A stretch of DNA of 64,000 nucleotides from Pleurodeles waltl. Its lineage: Eukaryota > Chordata > Amphibia > Caudata > Salamandridae. The stretch is taken from NCBI RefSeq assembly GCF_031143425.1, contig NW_027150022.1, forward strand, positions 1-64,000, in the 5' to 3' direction. Below are positions 36,365-50,300 of the stretch, in pieces (the stretch's first letter is position 1; every line of letters starts with the position of its first letter). The notes under the pieces are model-generated. The model had not been told where the DNA came from. It did not search any database and saw only the letters and a list, made by a program, of their open reading frames with translations. The translations under genes and the position numbers were made by a program.

Positions 36365-39300
36365 CTTGTACAGGGGTTCGAATCCAGCCCATGCCATTAA
36401 AATGCCTTTAGTTGGAAAAAATAGAGCTTTTGATTTTTTTTATTTAGAAATATTATTTTTACGTTAAAAAAATACAGGAACAATTGAAATATATTTTCTG
36501 CATTAATGGCCCGAATTTCGAAATTTTAAATCCGCCCCCACCTCCTTTTGCTCAAGTAGGTAAAATAGGAGCAGGCCTTATCTTCATTTATCAATGTATT
36601 CGTTTTTTTCATCTAATTGGTGTTTTGGAAAACTAAGCTGTATTATGTGAGGAGGGTGCCATTCACATAATAAAATAGGTTGAATAGTGTTGATTTTTCA
36701 TTTTGAAATGCTGTGTAAGGTTGTGTGCAGGTGAAAGAGCCTTTATTAGCTGCAGTCAGAAGGTAGCATGTTGAATTTTTGAAGAGATAGAAAAGGACAA
36801 AGTCAGGCCTTTGGTTGACTATTTCTTCAAGATGCATGGTGCAGCAAGTGTAGGGATGGAGCAGCTGGCTTGCCATGGCACGGCATGGATTGGCCTGGCC
36901 TGGCATGGCCTGGCGTGCTGTGCTGCGCTGCGCTGTGCTGCGCCGTGCCATGGCAGGGCTCTGGGACTGGGACTTTAAACATCCCAGTCTTAGTCTGCAG
37001 CCTTTACAGTAAGCCCACAAACGCCCACGAACGCCCAGGTTCTGTATAGAGGATGACTGCAGGTACTTTTGGACCCTGCTAAGTGAGGGTGGGGTCCTTA
37101 TCTGAAGGCCTTCAGGCGGAAAAATCCTTAGACTAAGACAGTTTGGCAACTTTAGAAATCTGCTGAAGATCATTTGTTGAAGGTCGTATCACAGCAGAAG
37201 CTCAGCAAAGTAAGCATGGGAGAACATTATTTGCATAGGACAGCCCCTTTCTCAATCCAATTATTATGCTGCAGTTGCCATGTAGGATTACTAGAGGGCA
37301 GCAGTATGAACATAAATCCACAGAGAGGCTTTAAATCTGCTTGCTGAACTACCTCTTGTTCTTGTTGGTTTTTTAATGAGCCATTTAGAGTGGAGGACTG
37401 GAATGACTGAGTGAATGAGTATTGAGGAATGATTGGCCTGTATTTCTAGTGAAGGGGGTGCGGGATTTGGAAGGAAAACTACAAGATAAAAGTTCCAAGG
37501 CATAGATGCATGGAAGAATATTCACGCCAAAATGAATAAACTTACACCATCTCAAAGCTTCCATGTGCGATATGATTCTTTGCAGGATGAAAGATTTGCC
37601 ATGTTTGGTTCATAAATGTGCACAGTTGGTGAGTCTCTTGCCAGAATATCAGTAGCACACTCTTTAGATGTGTCCTTGCAGGCGAAATGTCAGGCACTCT
37701 TTTGGAGTTATGAGGCCTAGAAAAACCATCCAAAAGAGACCTTATAACGTGTCCTGCAATGGGACAATGAAATCATGGGGAGACCATCCCCCAAGAATCC
37801 TAACATGTTCCTTGTTTCTTCTCTCGATACCATAACCACAGGAGGCTTGTGCGAGGCATCTTTTGGTTGGTAATAGAAACTGTCAGAAACCTTCTCCCGA
37901 AGTCCTCTCCTCCCCCATTGCCCCTAACCTTTTGTGGTACCCCTGCCCCAAATGAAGGGCGCAATAAACAAGAATGTGGGTAGGCACCCCCCCACCCCAC
38001 AAAAAAAACACACTGCATCAGTCTGAGCCTCTTGGCACCCCTTTGATAATGCACCACAACACCCCTTTTGACACTGCTCCCCAAAATTTGACTTCTTCCA
38101 CACCCCCCCCCGAGATTGGAACCCCATCCTTTGTAATCACCCCGTTTGGGTGCAAGGGGGTGGATTCTAACTTGTTCACCCCCATTGGCTCTGCTCCACA
38201 GTTCTCCCTCTCCTGCACGCCCTCTTGCTGTCTGGCCTAGACTGCTCCTGTACCTCTCACCCCTTCCTCTCCTGAATCCCTGGGATGTGACCCATTCTTG
38301 CTCTCTCCCCCTCTATGCTGCCCCCCATCTTTCTCCTCTAAATCCCCCAACTACCTCTCTGCCTACCCCACCCCCAGGCTGCATCTTCTCCCCCTCTCTC
38401 AACCTGCCCTTCTTTCACCCCATCTCCACCTCTCTGAGCTTGCCCTTCTTGCTCTACCCCCCCCTCCAATTCCCCCGTAGGCTCCACCTAGTTCTCATCT
38501 CTCTGTCTTTCTTGCCCCCCACCACCCTCCTATGCTCCGCCTACTCCCAGAGACTGCTCTTTCCCCCCCCCTAGGCTCCACCTACTCCCCCTCTCTCTGC
38601 CCTTCTTCTCCCCCCCTACTGCCCTCCTAGGCTCCACCTACTCCCCCTCTCTCCCCTCCCCGCCCCCCCCCTAGGCTCCACCTAGTTCCCCGCTCTCTGC
38701 CCCCCCCACACCTCCTCTCTCTGCCTGCCCTTACACCCCCTCTCTGAGCCTGCCCTTCTTGCTCTGCCCCCCTAGGCTCCGCCTAGTTCCCCTCTCTCTG
38801 CCCTTCTTGCCCCCCTACTCCCACTCTCTGAGTCTGCTCTTCCTCCCCCCCCATTTCCCCCACTAGGCTCTGCCTATTTCCCCTCTCTCTGCCCCCGTAC
38901 TGCCTTCCTATGCTCCGCCTATTCCTCCTCTCTCTGCCTGCCCTTCTTGCCCACCCCTACTGCCCTCCTACTCCCCCTCTCTCAGCCTGCCCTTCTTGCT
39001 TACCCCCCCTCCTTACTCACCACCTATACTCCCTCTCTTCCCACTCTGGACCTATCCTTGCCCCTTCTGCGTGTGTGCACACACACTCAGCAACCACTCT
39101 GCAATCCACCATTCACCATGCAGGCACAACTCCAGCCATGCTCTATACACACATGCACACACACACACACACAGACACAGTACTTACCAATTGACGAGTC
39201 ATCTCTGACTTACCTCTGCTTTGCCGCCATCAATCACCTGGTGCCGAGCCCGGGATTTGAACCCTGGTTGTCTGGCTGGAAGGCAGGAACTTACCCACTG

Positions 39301-39993
39301 GACCACACTGGCTTCCATGTCTTTAGCTTGTCAAATCGTCCCTATATCATGGCTGTGAATTATTCTCTGCAGTGGAAGCCATAAGCAATGACACCACGGC
39401 CTTTGTTTGGCTGATAGGGTCTCTTGCACAGTGAAAACCTATCAAGGAGTTGTAGCGCAGTGGCAACGTCAAGTGCCTTTGGTGCAGCAGGCTATTCCTA
39501 TACAGGGGTTCAAATCCGGCCACCGGCCTTAAAAATGCTTTTAGATGGAAAAAATACAGCTTTTGATTTTTTTAATTTAGAAATATTATTTTTACTTTAA
39601 AAAAATTCAGGAACAATTTAAATATATTTTGTGCATTAATGGTCTAAATTTCGAAATTTTAAATCCGCCCCCCACCTCCTTTTGCTCAAGTAGGTAAAAA
39701 AAGAGCAAAGCCTTATCTTCATTTATCAATGTATTCGTTTTTTCTTCTAATTGGTGTTTTGGAGAAGCCAAATATGGCTGGGGGCGGCAAAACTAAGCTG
39801 TATTATGTGAGGAGGGTGCCATTCACAGAATAAAATAGGCTAATCATGGTTACGAAGTGTTCTCTGCAGTGGAAACCATGAGCAACGACATCATGGCCTT
39901 TGTGTGGCTGATAGGGTCTCTTGCACTGCTAAAACCCATGAAGGAGTTGTAGCGCAGTGGCAAGGTCAAGTGCCTTTGGTGCAGCAGACTATC
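36365..39993 (+). repeat. Unit 11, family A, 3629 bp
   Basis: Keeps both 10-bp repeats but has the short CA tail (nine CA). Private T-to-G near 36424 (AATAGAGC). Minus head 39241-39316; plus heads 39446-39528 and 39943-40024. Confidence 0.94.
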
Positions 39994-42900
39994 CTTGTAC
40001 AGGGGTTCGAATCCAGCCCATGCCATTAAAATGCCTTTAGTTGGAAAAAATATAGCTTTTGATTTTTTTTATTTAGAAATATTATTTTTACGTTAAAAAA
40101 ATACAGGAACAATTGAAATATATTTTCTGCATTAATGGCCCGAATTTCGAAATTTTAAATCCGCCCCCACCTCCTTTTGCTCAAGTAGGTAAAATAGGAG
40201 CAGGCCTTATCTTCATTTATCAATGTATTCGTTTTTTTCATCTAATTGGTGTTTTGGAAAACTAAGCTGTATTATGTGAGGAGGGTGCCATTCACATAAT
40301 AAAATAGGTTGAATAGTGTTGATTTTTCATTTTGAAATGCTGTGTAAGGTTGTGTGCAGGTGAAAGAGCCTTTATTAGCTGCAGTCAGAAGGTAGCATGT
40401 TGAATTTTTGAAGAGATAGAAAAGGACAAAGTCAGGCCTTTGGTTGACTATTTCTTCAAGATGCATGGTGCAGCAAGTGTAGGGATGGAGCAGCTGGCTT
40501 GCCATGGCACGGCATGGATTGGCCTGGCCTGGCATGGCCTGGCGTGCTGTGCTGCGCTGCGCTGTGCTGCGCCGTGCCATGGCAGGGCTCTGGGACTGGG
40601 ACTTTAAACATCCCAGTCTTAGTCTGCAGCCTTTACAGTAAGCCCACGAACGCCCAGGTTCTGTATAGAGGATGACTGCAGGTACTTTTGGACCCTGCTA
40701 AGTGAGGGTGGGGTCCTTATCTGAAGGCCTTCAGGCGGAAAAATCCTTAGACTAAGACAGTTTGGCAACTTTAGAAATCTGCTGAAGATCATTTGTTGAA
40801 GGTCGTATCACAGCAGAAGCTCAGCAAAGTAAGCATGGGAGAACATTATTTGCATAGGACAGCCCCTTTCTCAATCCAATTATTATGCTGCAGTTGCCAT
40901 GTAGGATTACTAGAGGGCAGCAGTATGAACATAAATCCACAGAGAGGCTTTAAATCTGCTTGCTGAACTACCTCTTGTTCTTGTTGGTTTTTTAATGAGC
41001 CATTTAGAGTGGAGGACTGGAATGACTGAGTGAATGAGTATTGAGGAATGATTGGCCTGTATTTCTAGTGAAGGGGGTGCGGGATTTGGAAGGAAAACTA
41101 CAAGATAAAAGTTCCAAGGCATAGATGCATGGAAGAATATTCACGCCAAAATGAATAAACTTACACCATCTCAAAGCTTCCATGTGCGATATGATTCTTT
41201 GCAGGATGAAAGATTTGCCATGTTTGGTTCATAAATGTGCACAGTTGGTGAGTCTCTTGCCAGAATATCAGTAGCACACTCTTTAGATGTGTCCTTGCAG
41301 GCGAAATGTCAGGCACTCTTTTGGAGTTATGAGGCCTAGAAAAACCATCCAAAAGAGACCTTATAACGTGTCCTGCAATGGGACAATGAAATCATGGGGA
41401 GACCATCCCCCAAGAATCCTAACATGTTCCTTGTTTCTTCTCTCGATACCATAACCACAGGAAGCTTGTGCGAGGCATCTTTTGGTTGGTAATAGAAACT
41501 GTCAGAAACCTTCTCCCGAAGTCCTCTCCTCCCCCATTGCCCCTAACCTTTTGTGGTACCCCTGCCCCAAATGAAGGGCGCAATAAACAAGAATGTGGGT
41601 AGGCACCCCCCCACCCCACCCCACAAAAAAAACACACTGCATCAGTCTGAGCCTCTTGGCACCCCTTTGATAATGCACCACAACACCCCTTTTGACACTG
41701 CTCCCCAAAATTTGACTTCTTCCACACCCCCCCCGAGATTGGAGGGTGTGTTATGGGGGGGGGGGGGCATAAAAATGATGGGGTCCACCACCAAAACCCC
41801 ATCCTTTGTAATCACCCCGTTTGGGTGCAAGGGGGTGGATTCTAACTTGTTCACCCCCATTGGCTCTGCTCCACAGTTCTCCCTCTCCTGCACGCCCTCT
41901 TGCTGTCTGGCCTAGACTGCTCCTGTACCTCTCACCCCTTCCTCTCCTGAATCCCTGGGACGTGACCCATTCTTGCTCTCTCCCCCTCGTTCCATCTATG
42001 CTGCCCCCCATCTTTCTCCTCTAAATCCCCCAACTACCTCTCTGCCTACCCCACCCCCAGGCTGCATCTTTTCCCCCTCTCTCAACCTGCCCTTCTTTCA
42101 CCCCATCTCCACCTCTCTGAGCCTGCCCTTTTTGCTCTACCCCCCTCCAATTCCCCCGTAGGCTCCACCTAGTTCTCATCTCTCTGTCTTTCTTGCCCCC
42201 CACCACCCTCCTATGCTCCGCCTACTCCCAGAGCCTGCTCTTTCCCCCCCTAGGCTCCACCTACTCCCCCTCTCTCTGCCCTTCTTCTCCCCCCCTACTG
42301 CCCTCCTAGGCTCCACCTACTCCCCCTCTCTCCTCGCTGAGCCTGCCCTTCTTGCTCTGCCCCCCCCCCTAGGCTCCACCTAGTTCCCCTCTCTCTGCCC
42401 CCCCCACACCCCCTATCTCTGCCTGCCCTTTCACCCCCTCTCTGAGCCTGCCCTTCTTGCTCTGCCCCCCTAGGCTCCGCCTAGTTCCCCTCTCTCTGCC
42501 CTTCTTGCCCCCCTACTCCCACTCTCTGAGTCTGCTCTTCCTCCCCCCCCATTTCCCCCACTAGGCTCTGCCTATTTCCCCTCTCTCTGCCCCCGTACTG
42601 CCTTCCTAGGCTCCGCCTATTCCTCCTCTCTCTGCCTGCCCTTCTTGCCCACCCCTACTGCCCTCCTACTCCCCCTCTCTCAGCCTGCCCTTCTTGCTTA
42701 CCCCCCCTCCTTACTCACCACCTATACTCCCTCTCTTCCCACTCTGGACCTATCCTTGCCCCTTCTGCGTGTGTGCACACACACTCAGCAACCACTCTGC
42801 AATCCACCATTCACCATGCAGGCACAACTCCAGCCATGCTCTATACACACATGCACACACACACACACACACACAGACACAGACACACAGACACAGTACT

Positions 42901-43709
42901 TACCAATTGACGAGTCATCTCTGACTTACCTCTTCTTTGCCGCCATCAATCACCTGGTGCCGAGCCCGGGATTTGAACCCTGGTTGTCTGGCTGGAAGGC
43001 AGGAACTTACCCACTGGACCACACTGGCTTCCATGTCTTTAGCTTGTCAAATCGTCCCTATATCATGGCTGTGAATTATTCTCTGCAGTGGAAGCCATAA
43101 GCAATGACACCACGGCCTTTGTTTGGCTGATAGGGTCTCTTGCACAGTGAAAACCTATCAAGGAGTTGTAGTGCAGTGGCAACGTCAAGTGCCTTTGGTG
43201 CAGCAGGCTATTCCTATACAGGGGTTCAAATCCGGCCACCGGCCTTAAAAATGCTTTTAGATGGAAAAAATACAGCTTTTGATTTTTTTAATTTATAAAT
43301 ATTATTTTTACTTTAAAAAAATTCAGGAACAATTTAAATATATTTTGTGCATTAATGGTCTAAATTTCGAAATTTTAAATCCGCCCCCCACCTCCTTTTG
43401 CTCAAGTAGGTAAAAAGAGAGCAAAGCCTTATCTTCATTTATCAATGTATTCGTTTTTTCTTCTAATTGGTGTTTTGGAGAAGCCAAATATGGCTGGGGG
43501 CGGCAAAACTAAGCTGTATTATGTGAGGAGGGTGCCATTCACAGAATAAAATAGGCTAATCATGGTTACGAAGTGTTCTCTGCAGTGGAAACCATGAGCA
43601 ACGACATCATGGCCTTTGTGTGGCTGATAGGGTCTCTTGCACTGCTAAAACCCATGAAGGAGTTGTAGCGCAGTGGCAAGGTCAAGTGCCTTTGGTGCAG
43701 CAGACTATC
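39994..43709 (+). repeat. Unit 12, A/B/A mosaic, longest unit, 3716 bp
   Basis: The left part is like units 9-10 (10-bp loss near 40645, A at unit position 849). The centre, about 41612-42432, is family B (52-bp segment at 41744-41795). The right part, from about 42568, is family A. It also has the longest CA tract (eleven CA plus an extra GACACA) and several private changes: near 41462, near 42934, 43172 in an A box, near 43296 and near 43416. Minus head 42957-43032; plus heads 43162-43244 and 43659-43740. Confidence 0.92.
41744..41795 (+). repeat. Family-B-specific 52-bp segment with G13 (unit 12)
   Basis: Lies inside the B patch of the mosaic unit 12, flanked on both sides by A-type sequence. 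Confidence 0.92.
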
Positions 43710-46700
43710 CTTGTACAGGGGTTCGAATCCAGCCCATGCCATTAAAATGCCTTTAGTTGGAAAAAATATAGCTTTTGATTTTTTTTATTTAGAAATATTA
43801 TTTTTACGTTAAAAAAATACAGGAACAATTGAAATATATTTTCTGCATTAATGGCCCGAATTTCGAAATTTTAAATCCGCCCCCACCTCCTTTTGCTCAA
43901 GTAGGTAAAATAGGAGCAGGCCTTATCTTCATTTATCAATGTATTCGTTTTTTTCATCTAATTGGTGTTTTGGAAAACTAAGCTGTATTATGTGAGGAGG
44001 GTGCCATTCACATAATAAAATAGGTTGAATAGTGTTGATTTTTCATTTTGAAATGCTGTGTAAGGTTGTGTGCAGGTGAAAGAGCCTTTATTAGCTGCAG
44101 TCAGAAGGTAGCATGTTGAATTTTTGAAGAGATAGAAAAGGACAAAGTCAGGCCTTTGGTTGACTATTTCTTCAAGATGCATGGTGCAGCAAGTGTAGGG
44201 ATGGAGCAGCTGGCTTGCCATGGCACGGCATGGATTGGCCTGGCCTGGCATGGCCTGGCGTGCTGTGCTGCGCTGCGCTGTGCTGCGCCGTGCCATGGCA
44301 GGGCTCTGGGACTGGGACTTTAAACATCCCAGTCTTAGTCTGCAGCCTTTACAGTAAGCCCACAAACGCCCACGAACGCCCAGGTTCTGTATAGAGGATG
44401 ACTGCAGGTACTTTTGGACCCTGCTAAGTGAGGGTGGGGTCCTTATCTGAAGGCCTTCAGGCGGAAAAATCCTTAGACTAAGACAGTTTGGCAACTTTAG
44501 AAATCTGCTGAAGATCATTTGTTGAAGGTCGTATCACAGCAGAAGCTCAGCAAAGTAGGCATGGGAGAACATTATTTGCATAGGACAGCCCCTTTCTCAA
44601 TCCAATTATTATGCTGCAGTTGCCATGTAGGATTACTAGAGGGCAGCAGTATGAACATAAATCCACAGAGAGGCTTTAAATCTGCTTGCTGAACTACCTC
44701 TTGTTCTTGTTGGTTTTTTAATGAGCCATTTAGAGTGGAGGACTGGAATGACTGAGTGAATGAGTATTGAGGAATGATTGGCCTGTATTTCTAGTGAAGG
44801 GGGTGCGGGATTTGGAAGGAAAACTACAAGATAAAAGTTCCAAGGCATAGATGCATGGAAGAATATTCACGCCAAAATGAATAAACTTACACCATCTCAA
44901 AGCTTCCATGTGCGATATGATTCTTTGCAGGATGAAAGATTTGCCATGTTTGGTTCATAAATGTGCACAGTTGGTGAGTCTCTTGCCAGAATATCAGTAG
45001 CACACTCTTTAGATGTGTCCTTGCAGGCGAAATGTCAGGCACTCTTTTGGAGTTATGAGGCCTAGAAAAACCATCCAAAAGAGACCTTATAACGTGTCCT
45101 GCAATGGGACAATGAAATCATGGGGAGACCATCCCCCAAGAATCCTAACATGTTCCTTGTTTCTTCTCTCGATACCATAACCACAGGAGGCTTGTGCGAG
45201 GCATCTTTTGGTTGGTAATAGAAACTGTCAGAAACCTTCTCCCGAAGTCCTCTCCTCCCCCATTGCCCCTAACCTTTTGTGGTACCCCTGCCCCAAATGA
45301 AGGGCGCAATAAACAAGAATGTGGGTAGGCACCCCCCCACCCCACCCCACAAAAAAAACACACTGCATCAGTCTGAGCCTCTTGGCACCCCTTTGATAAT
45401 GCACCACAACACCCCTTTTGACACTGCTCCCCAAAATTTGACTTCTTCCACACCCCCCCCGAGATTGGAGGGTGTGTTATGGGGGGGGGGGGGGGCATAA
45501 AAATGATGGGGTCCACCACCAAAACCCCATCCTTTGTAATCACCCCGTTTGGGTGCAAGGGGGTGGATTCTAACTTGTTCACCCCCATTGGCTCTGCTCC
45601 ACAGTTCTCCCTCTCCTGCACGCCCTCTTGCTGTCTGGCCTAGACTGCTCCTGTACCTCTCACCCCTTCCTCTCCTGAATCCCTGGGACGTGACCCATTC
45701 TTGCTCTCTCCCCCTCGTTCCATCTATGCTGCCCCCCATCTTTCTCCTCTAAATCCCCCAACTACCTCTCTGCCTACCCCACCCCCAGGCTGCATCTTTT
45801 CCCCCTCTCTCAACCTGCCCTTCTTTCACCCCATCTCCACCTCTCTGAGCCTGCCCTTCTTGCTCTACCCCCCTCCAATTCCCCCGTAGGCTCCACCTAG
45901 TTCTCATCTCTCTGTCTTTCTTGCCCCCCACCACCCTCCGCCTACTCCCAGAGCCTGCTCTTTCCCCCCCTAGGCTCCACCTACTCCCCCTCTCTCTGCC
46001 CTTCTTCTCCCCCCCTACTGCCCTCCTAGGCTCCACCTACTCCCCCTCTCTCCTCGCTGAGCCTGCCCTTCTTGCTCTGCCCCCCCCCCTAGGCTCCACC
46101 TAGTTCCCCTCTCTCTGCCCCCCCCACACCCCCTATCTCTGCCTGCCCTTTCACCCCCTCTCTGAGCCTGCCCTTCTTGCTCTGCCCCCCTAGGCTCCGC
46201 CTAGTTCCCCTCTCTCTGCCCTTCTTGCCCCCCTACTCCCACTCTCTGAGTCTGCTCTTCCTCCCCCCCCATTTCCCCCACTAGGCTCCGCCTATTCCTC
46301 CTCTCTCTGCCTGCCCTTCTTGCCCACCCCTACTGCCCTCCTACTCCCCCTCTCTCAGCCTGCCCTTCTTGCTTACCCCGCCTCCTTACTCACCACCTAT
46401 ACTCCCTCTCTTCCCACTCTGGACCTATCCTTGCCCCTTCTGCGTGTGTGCACACACACTCAGCAACCACTCTGCAATCCACCATTCACCATGCAGGCAC
46501 AACTCCAGCCATGCTCTATACACACATGCACACACACACACACACAGACACACAGACACAGTACTTACCAATTGACGAGTCATCTCTGACTTACCTCTGC
46601 TTTGCCGCCATCAATCACCTGGTGCCGAGCCCGGGATTTGAACCCTGGTTGTCTGGCTGGAAGGCAGGAACTTACCCACTGGACCACACTGGCTTCCATG

Positions 46701-47374
46701 TCTTTAGCTTGTCAAATCGTCCCTATATCATGGCTGTGAATTATTCTCTGCAGTGGAAGCCATAAGCAATGACACCACGGCCTTTGTTTGGCTGATAGGG
46801 TCTCTTGCACAGTGAAAACCTATCAAGGAGTTGTAGCGCAGTGGCAACGTCAAGTGCCTTTGGTGCAGCAGGCTATTCCTATACAGGGGTTCAAATCCGG
46901 CCACCGGCCTTAAAAATGCTTTTAGATGGAAAAAATACAGCTTTTGATTTTTTTAATTTAGAAATATTATTTTTACTTTAAAAAAATTCAGGAACAATTT
47001 AAATATATTTTGTGCATTAATGGTCTAAATTTCGAAATTTTAAATCCGCCCCCCACCTCCTTTTGCTCAAGTAGGTAAAAAAAGAGCAAAGCCTTATCTT
47101 CATTTATCAATGTATTCGTTTTTTCTTCTAATTGGTGTTTTGGAGAAGCCAAATATGGCTGGGGGCGGCAAAACTAAGCTGTATTATGTGAGGAGGGTGC
47201 CATTCACAGAATAAAATAGGCTAATCATGGTTACGAAGTGTTCTCTGCAGTGGAAACCATGAGCAACGACATCATGGCCTTTGTGTGGCTGATAGGGTCT
47301 CTTGCATTGCTAAAACCCATGAAGGAGTTGTAGCGCAGTGGCAAGGTCAAGTGCCTTTGGTGCAGCAGACTATC
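43710..47374 (+). repeat. Unit 13, family B, 3665 bp
   Basis: Same minisatellite indels as unit 4. The B segment is 54 bp (45470-45523) because the G-run is G15, while the CA tract has nine instead of ten copies; the two changes cancel, so total length equals unit 4. Minus head 46622-46697; plus heads 46827-46909 and 47324-47405. Private C-to-T near 47307. Confidence 0.93.
45470..45523 (+). repeat. Family-B-specific 54-bp segment with G15 (unit 13)
   Basis: As in the other B units, but the G-run is two bases longer. Homopolymer length is also error-prone in sequencing, so the difference may not be real. Confidence 0.88.
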
Positions 47375-50300
47375 CTTGTACAGGGGTTCGAATCCAGCCC
47401 ATGCCATTAAAATGCCTTTAGTTGGAAAAAATATAGCTTTTGATTTTTTTTATTTAGAAATATTATTTTTACGTTAAAAAAATACAGGAACAATTGAAAT
47501 ATATTTTCTGCATTAATGGCCCGAATTTCGAAATTTTAAATCCGCCCCCACCTCCTTTTGCTCAAGTAGGTAAAATAGGAGCAGGCCTTATCTTCATTTA
47601 TCAATGTATTCGTTTTTTTCATCTAATTGGTGTTTTGGAAAACTAAGCTGTATTATGTGAGGAGGGTGCCATTCACATAATAAAATAGGTTGAATAGTGT
47701 TGATTTTTCATTTTGAAATGCTGTGTAAGGTTGTGTGCAGGTGAAAGAGCCTTTATTAGCTGCAGTCAGAAGGTAGCATGTTGAATTTTTGAAGAGATAG
47801 AAAAGGACAAAGTCAGGCCTTTGGTTGACTATTTCTTCAAGATGCATGGTGCAGCAAGTGTAGGGATGGAGCAGCTGGCTTGCCATGGCACGGCATGGAT
47901 TGGCCTGGCCTGGCATGGCCTGGCGTGCTGTGCTGCGCTGCGCTGTGCTGCGCCGTGCCATGGCAGGGCTCTGGGACTGGGACTTTAAACATCCCAGTCT
48001 TAGTCTGCAGCCTTTACAGTAAGCCCACAAACGCCCACGAACGCCCAGGTTCTGTATAGAGGATGACTGCAGGTACTTTTGGACCCTGCTAAGTGAGGGT
48101 GGGGTCCTTATCTGAAGGCCTTCAGGCGGAAAAATCCTTAGACTAAGACAGTTTGGCAACTTTAGAAATCTGCTGAAGATCATTTGTTGAAGGTCGTATC
48201 ACAGCAGAAGCTCAGCAAAGTAGGCATGGGAGAACATTATTTGCATAGGACAGCCCCTTTCTCAATCCAATTATTATGCTGCAGTTGCCATGTAGGATTA
48301 CTAGAGGGCAGCAGTATGAACATAAATCCACAGAGAGGCTTTAAATCTGCTTGCTGAACTACCTCTTGTTCTTGTTGGTTTTTTAATGAGCCATTTAGAG
48401 TGGAGGACTGGAATGACTGAGTGAATGAGTATTGAGGAATGATTGGCCTGTATTTCTAGTGAAGGGGGTGCGGGATTTGGAAGGAAAACTACAAGATAAA
48501 AGTTCCAAGGCATAGATGCATGGAAGAATATTCACGCCAAAATGAATAAACTTACACCATCTCAAAGCTTCCATGTGCGATATGATTCTTTGCAGGATGA
48601 AAGATTTGCCATGTTTGGTTCATAAATGTGCACAGTTGGTGAGTCTCTTGCCAGAATATCAGTAGCACACTCTTTAGATGTGTCCTTGCAGGCGAAATGT
48701 CAGGCACTCTTTTGGAGTTATGAGGCCTAGAAAAACCATCCAAAAGAGACCTTATAACGTGTCCTGCAATGGGACAATGAAATCATGGGGAGACCATCCC
48801 CCAAGAATCCTAACATGTTCCTTGTTTCTTCTCTCGATACCATAACCACAGGAGGCTTGTGCGAGGCATCTTTTGGTTGGTAATAGAAACTGTCAGAAAC
48901 CTTCTCCCGAAGTCCTCTCCTCCCCCATTGCCCCTAACCTTTTGTGGTACCCCTGCCCCAAATGAAGGGCGCAATAAACAAGAATGTGGGTAGGCACCCC
49001 CCCACCCCACAAAAAAAACACACTGCATCAGTCTGAGCCTCTTGGCACCCCTTTGATAATGCACCACAACACCCCTTTTGACACTGCTCCCCAAAATTTG
49101 ACTTCTTCAACACCCCCCCCCGAGATTGGAACCCCATCCTTTGTAATCACCCCGTTTGGGTGCAAGGGGGTGGATTCTAACTTGTTCACCCCCATTGGCT
49201 CTGCTCCACAGTTCTCCCTCTCCTGCACGCCCTCTTGCTGTCTGGCCTAGACTGCTCCTGTACCTCTCACCCCTTCCTCTCCTGAATCCCTGGGATGTGA
49301 CCCATTCTTGCTCTCTCCCCCTCTATGCTGCCCCCCATCTTTCTCCTCTAAATCCCCCAACTACCTCTCTGCCTACCCCACCCCCAGGCTGCATCTTCTC
49401 CCCCTCTCTCAACCTGCCCTTCTTTCACCCCATCTCCACCTCTCTGAGCTTGCCCTTCTTGCTCTACCCCCCCCTCCAATTCCCCCGTAGGCTCCACCTA
49501 GTTCTCATCTCTCTGTCTTTCTTGCCCCCCACCACCCTCCTATGCTCCGCCTACTCCCAGAGACTGCTCTTTCCCCCCCCCTAGGCTCCACCTACTCCCC
49601 CTCTCTCTGCCCTTCTTCTCCCCCCCTACTGCCCTCCTAGGCTCCACCTACTCCCCCTCTCTCCCCTCCCCGCCCCCCCCCTAGGCTCCACCTAGTTCCC
49701 CGCTCTCTGCCCCCCCCACACCTCCTCTCTCTGCCTGCCCTTACACCCCCTCTCTGAGCCTGCCCTTCTTGCTCTGCCCCCCTAGGCTCCGCCTAGTTCC
49801 CCTCTCTCTGCCCTTCTTGCCCCCCTACTCCCACTCTCTGAGTCTGCTCTTCCTCCCCCCCCATTTCCCCCACTAGGCTCTGCCTATTTCCCCTCTCTCT
49901 GCCCCCGTACTGCCTTCCTATGCTCCGCCTATTCCTCCTCTCTCTGCCTGCCCTTCTTGCCCACCCCTACTGCCCTCCTACTCCCCCTCTCTCAGCCTGC
50001 CCTTCTTGCTTACCCCCCCTCCTTACTCACCACCTATACTCCCTCTCTTCCCACTCTGGACCTATCCTTGCCCCTTCTGCGTGTGTGCACACACACTCAG
50101 CAACCACTCTGCAATCCACCATTCACCATGCAGGCACAACTCCAGCCATGCTCTATACACACATGCACACACACACACACACACAGACACACAGACACAG
50201 TACTTACCAATTGACGAGTCATCTCTGACTTACCTCTGCTTTGCCGCCATCAATCACCTGGTGCCGAGCCCGGGATTTGAACCCTGGTTGTCTGGCTGGA

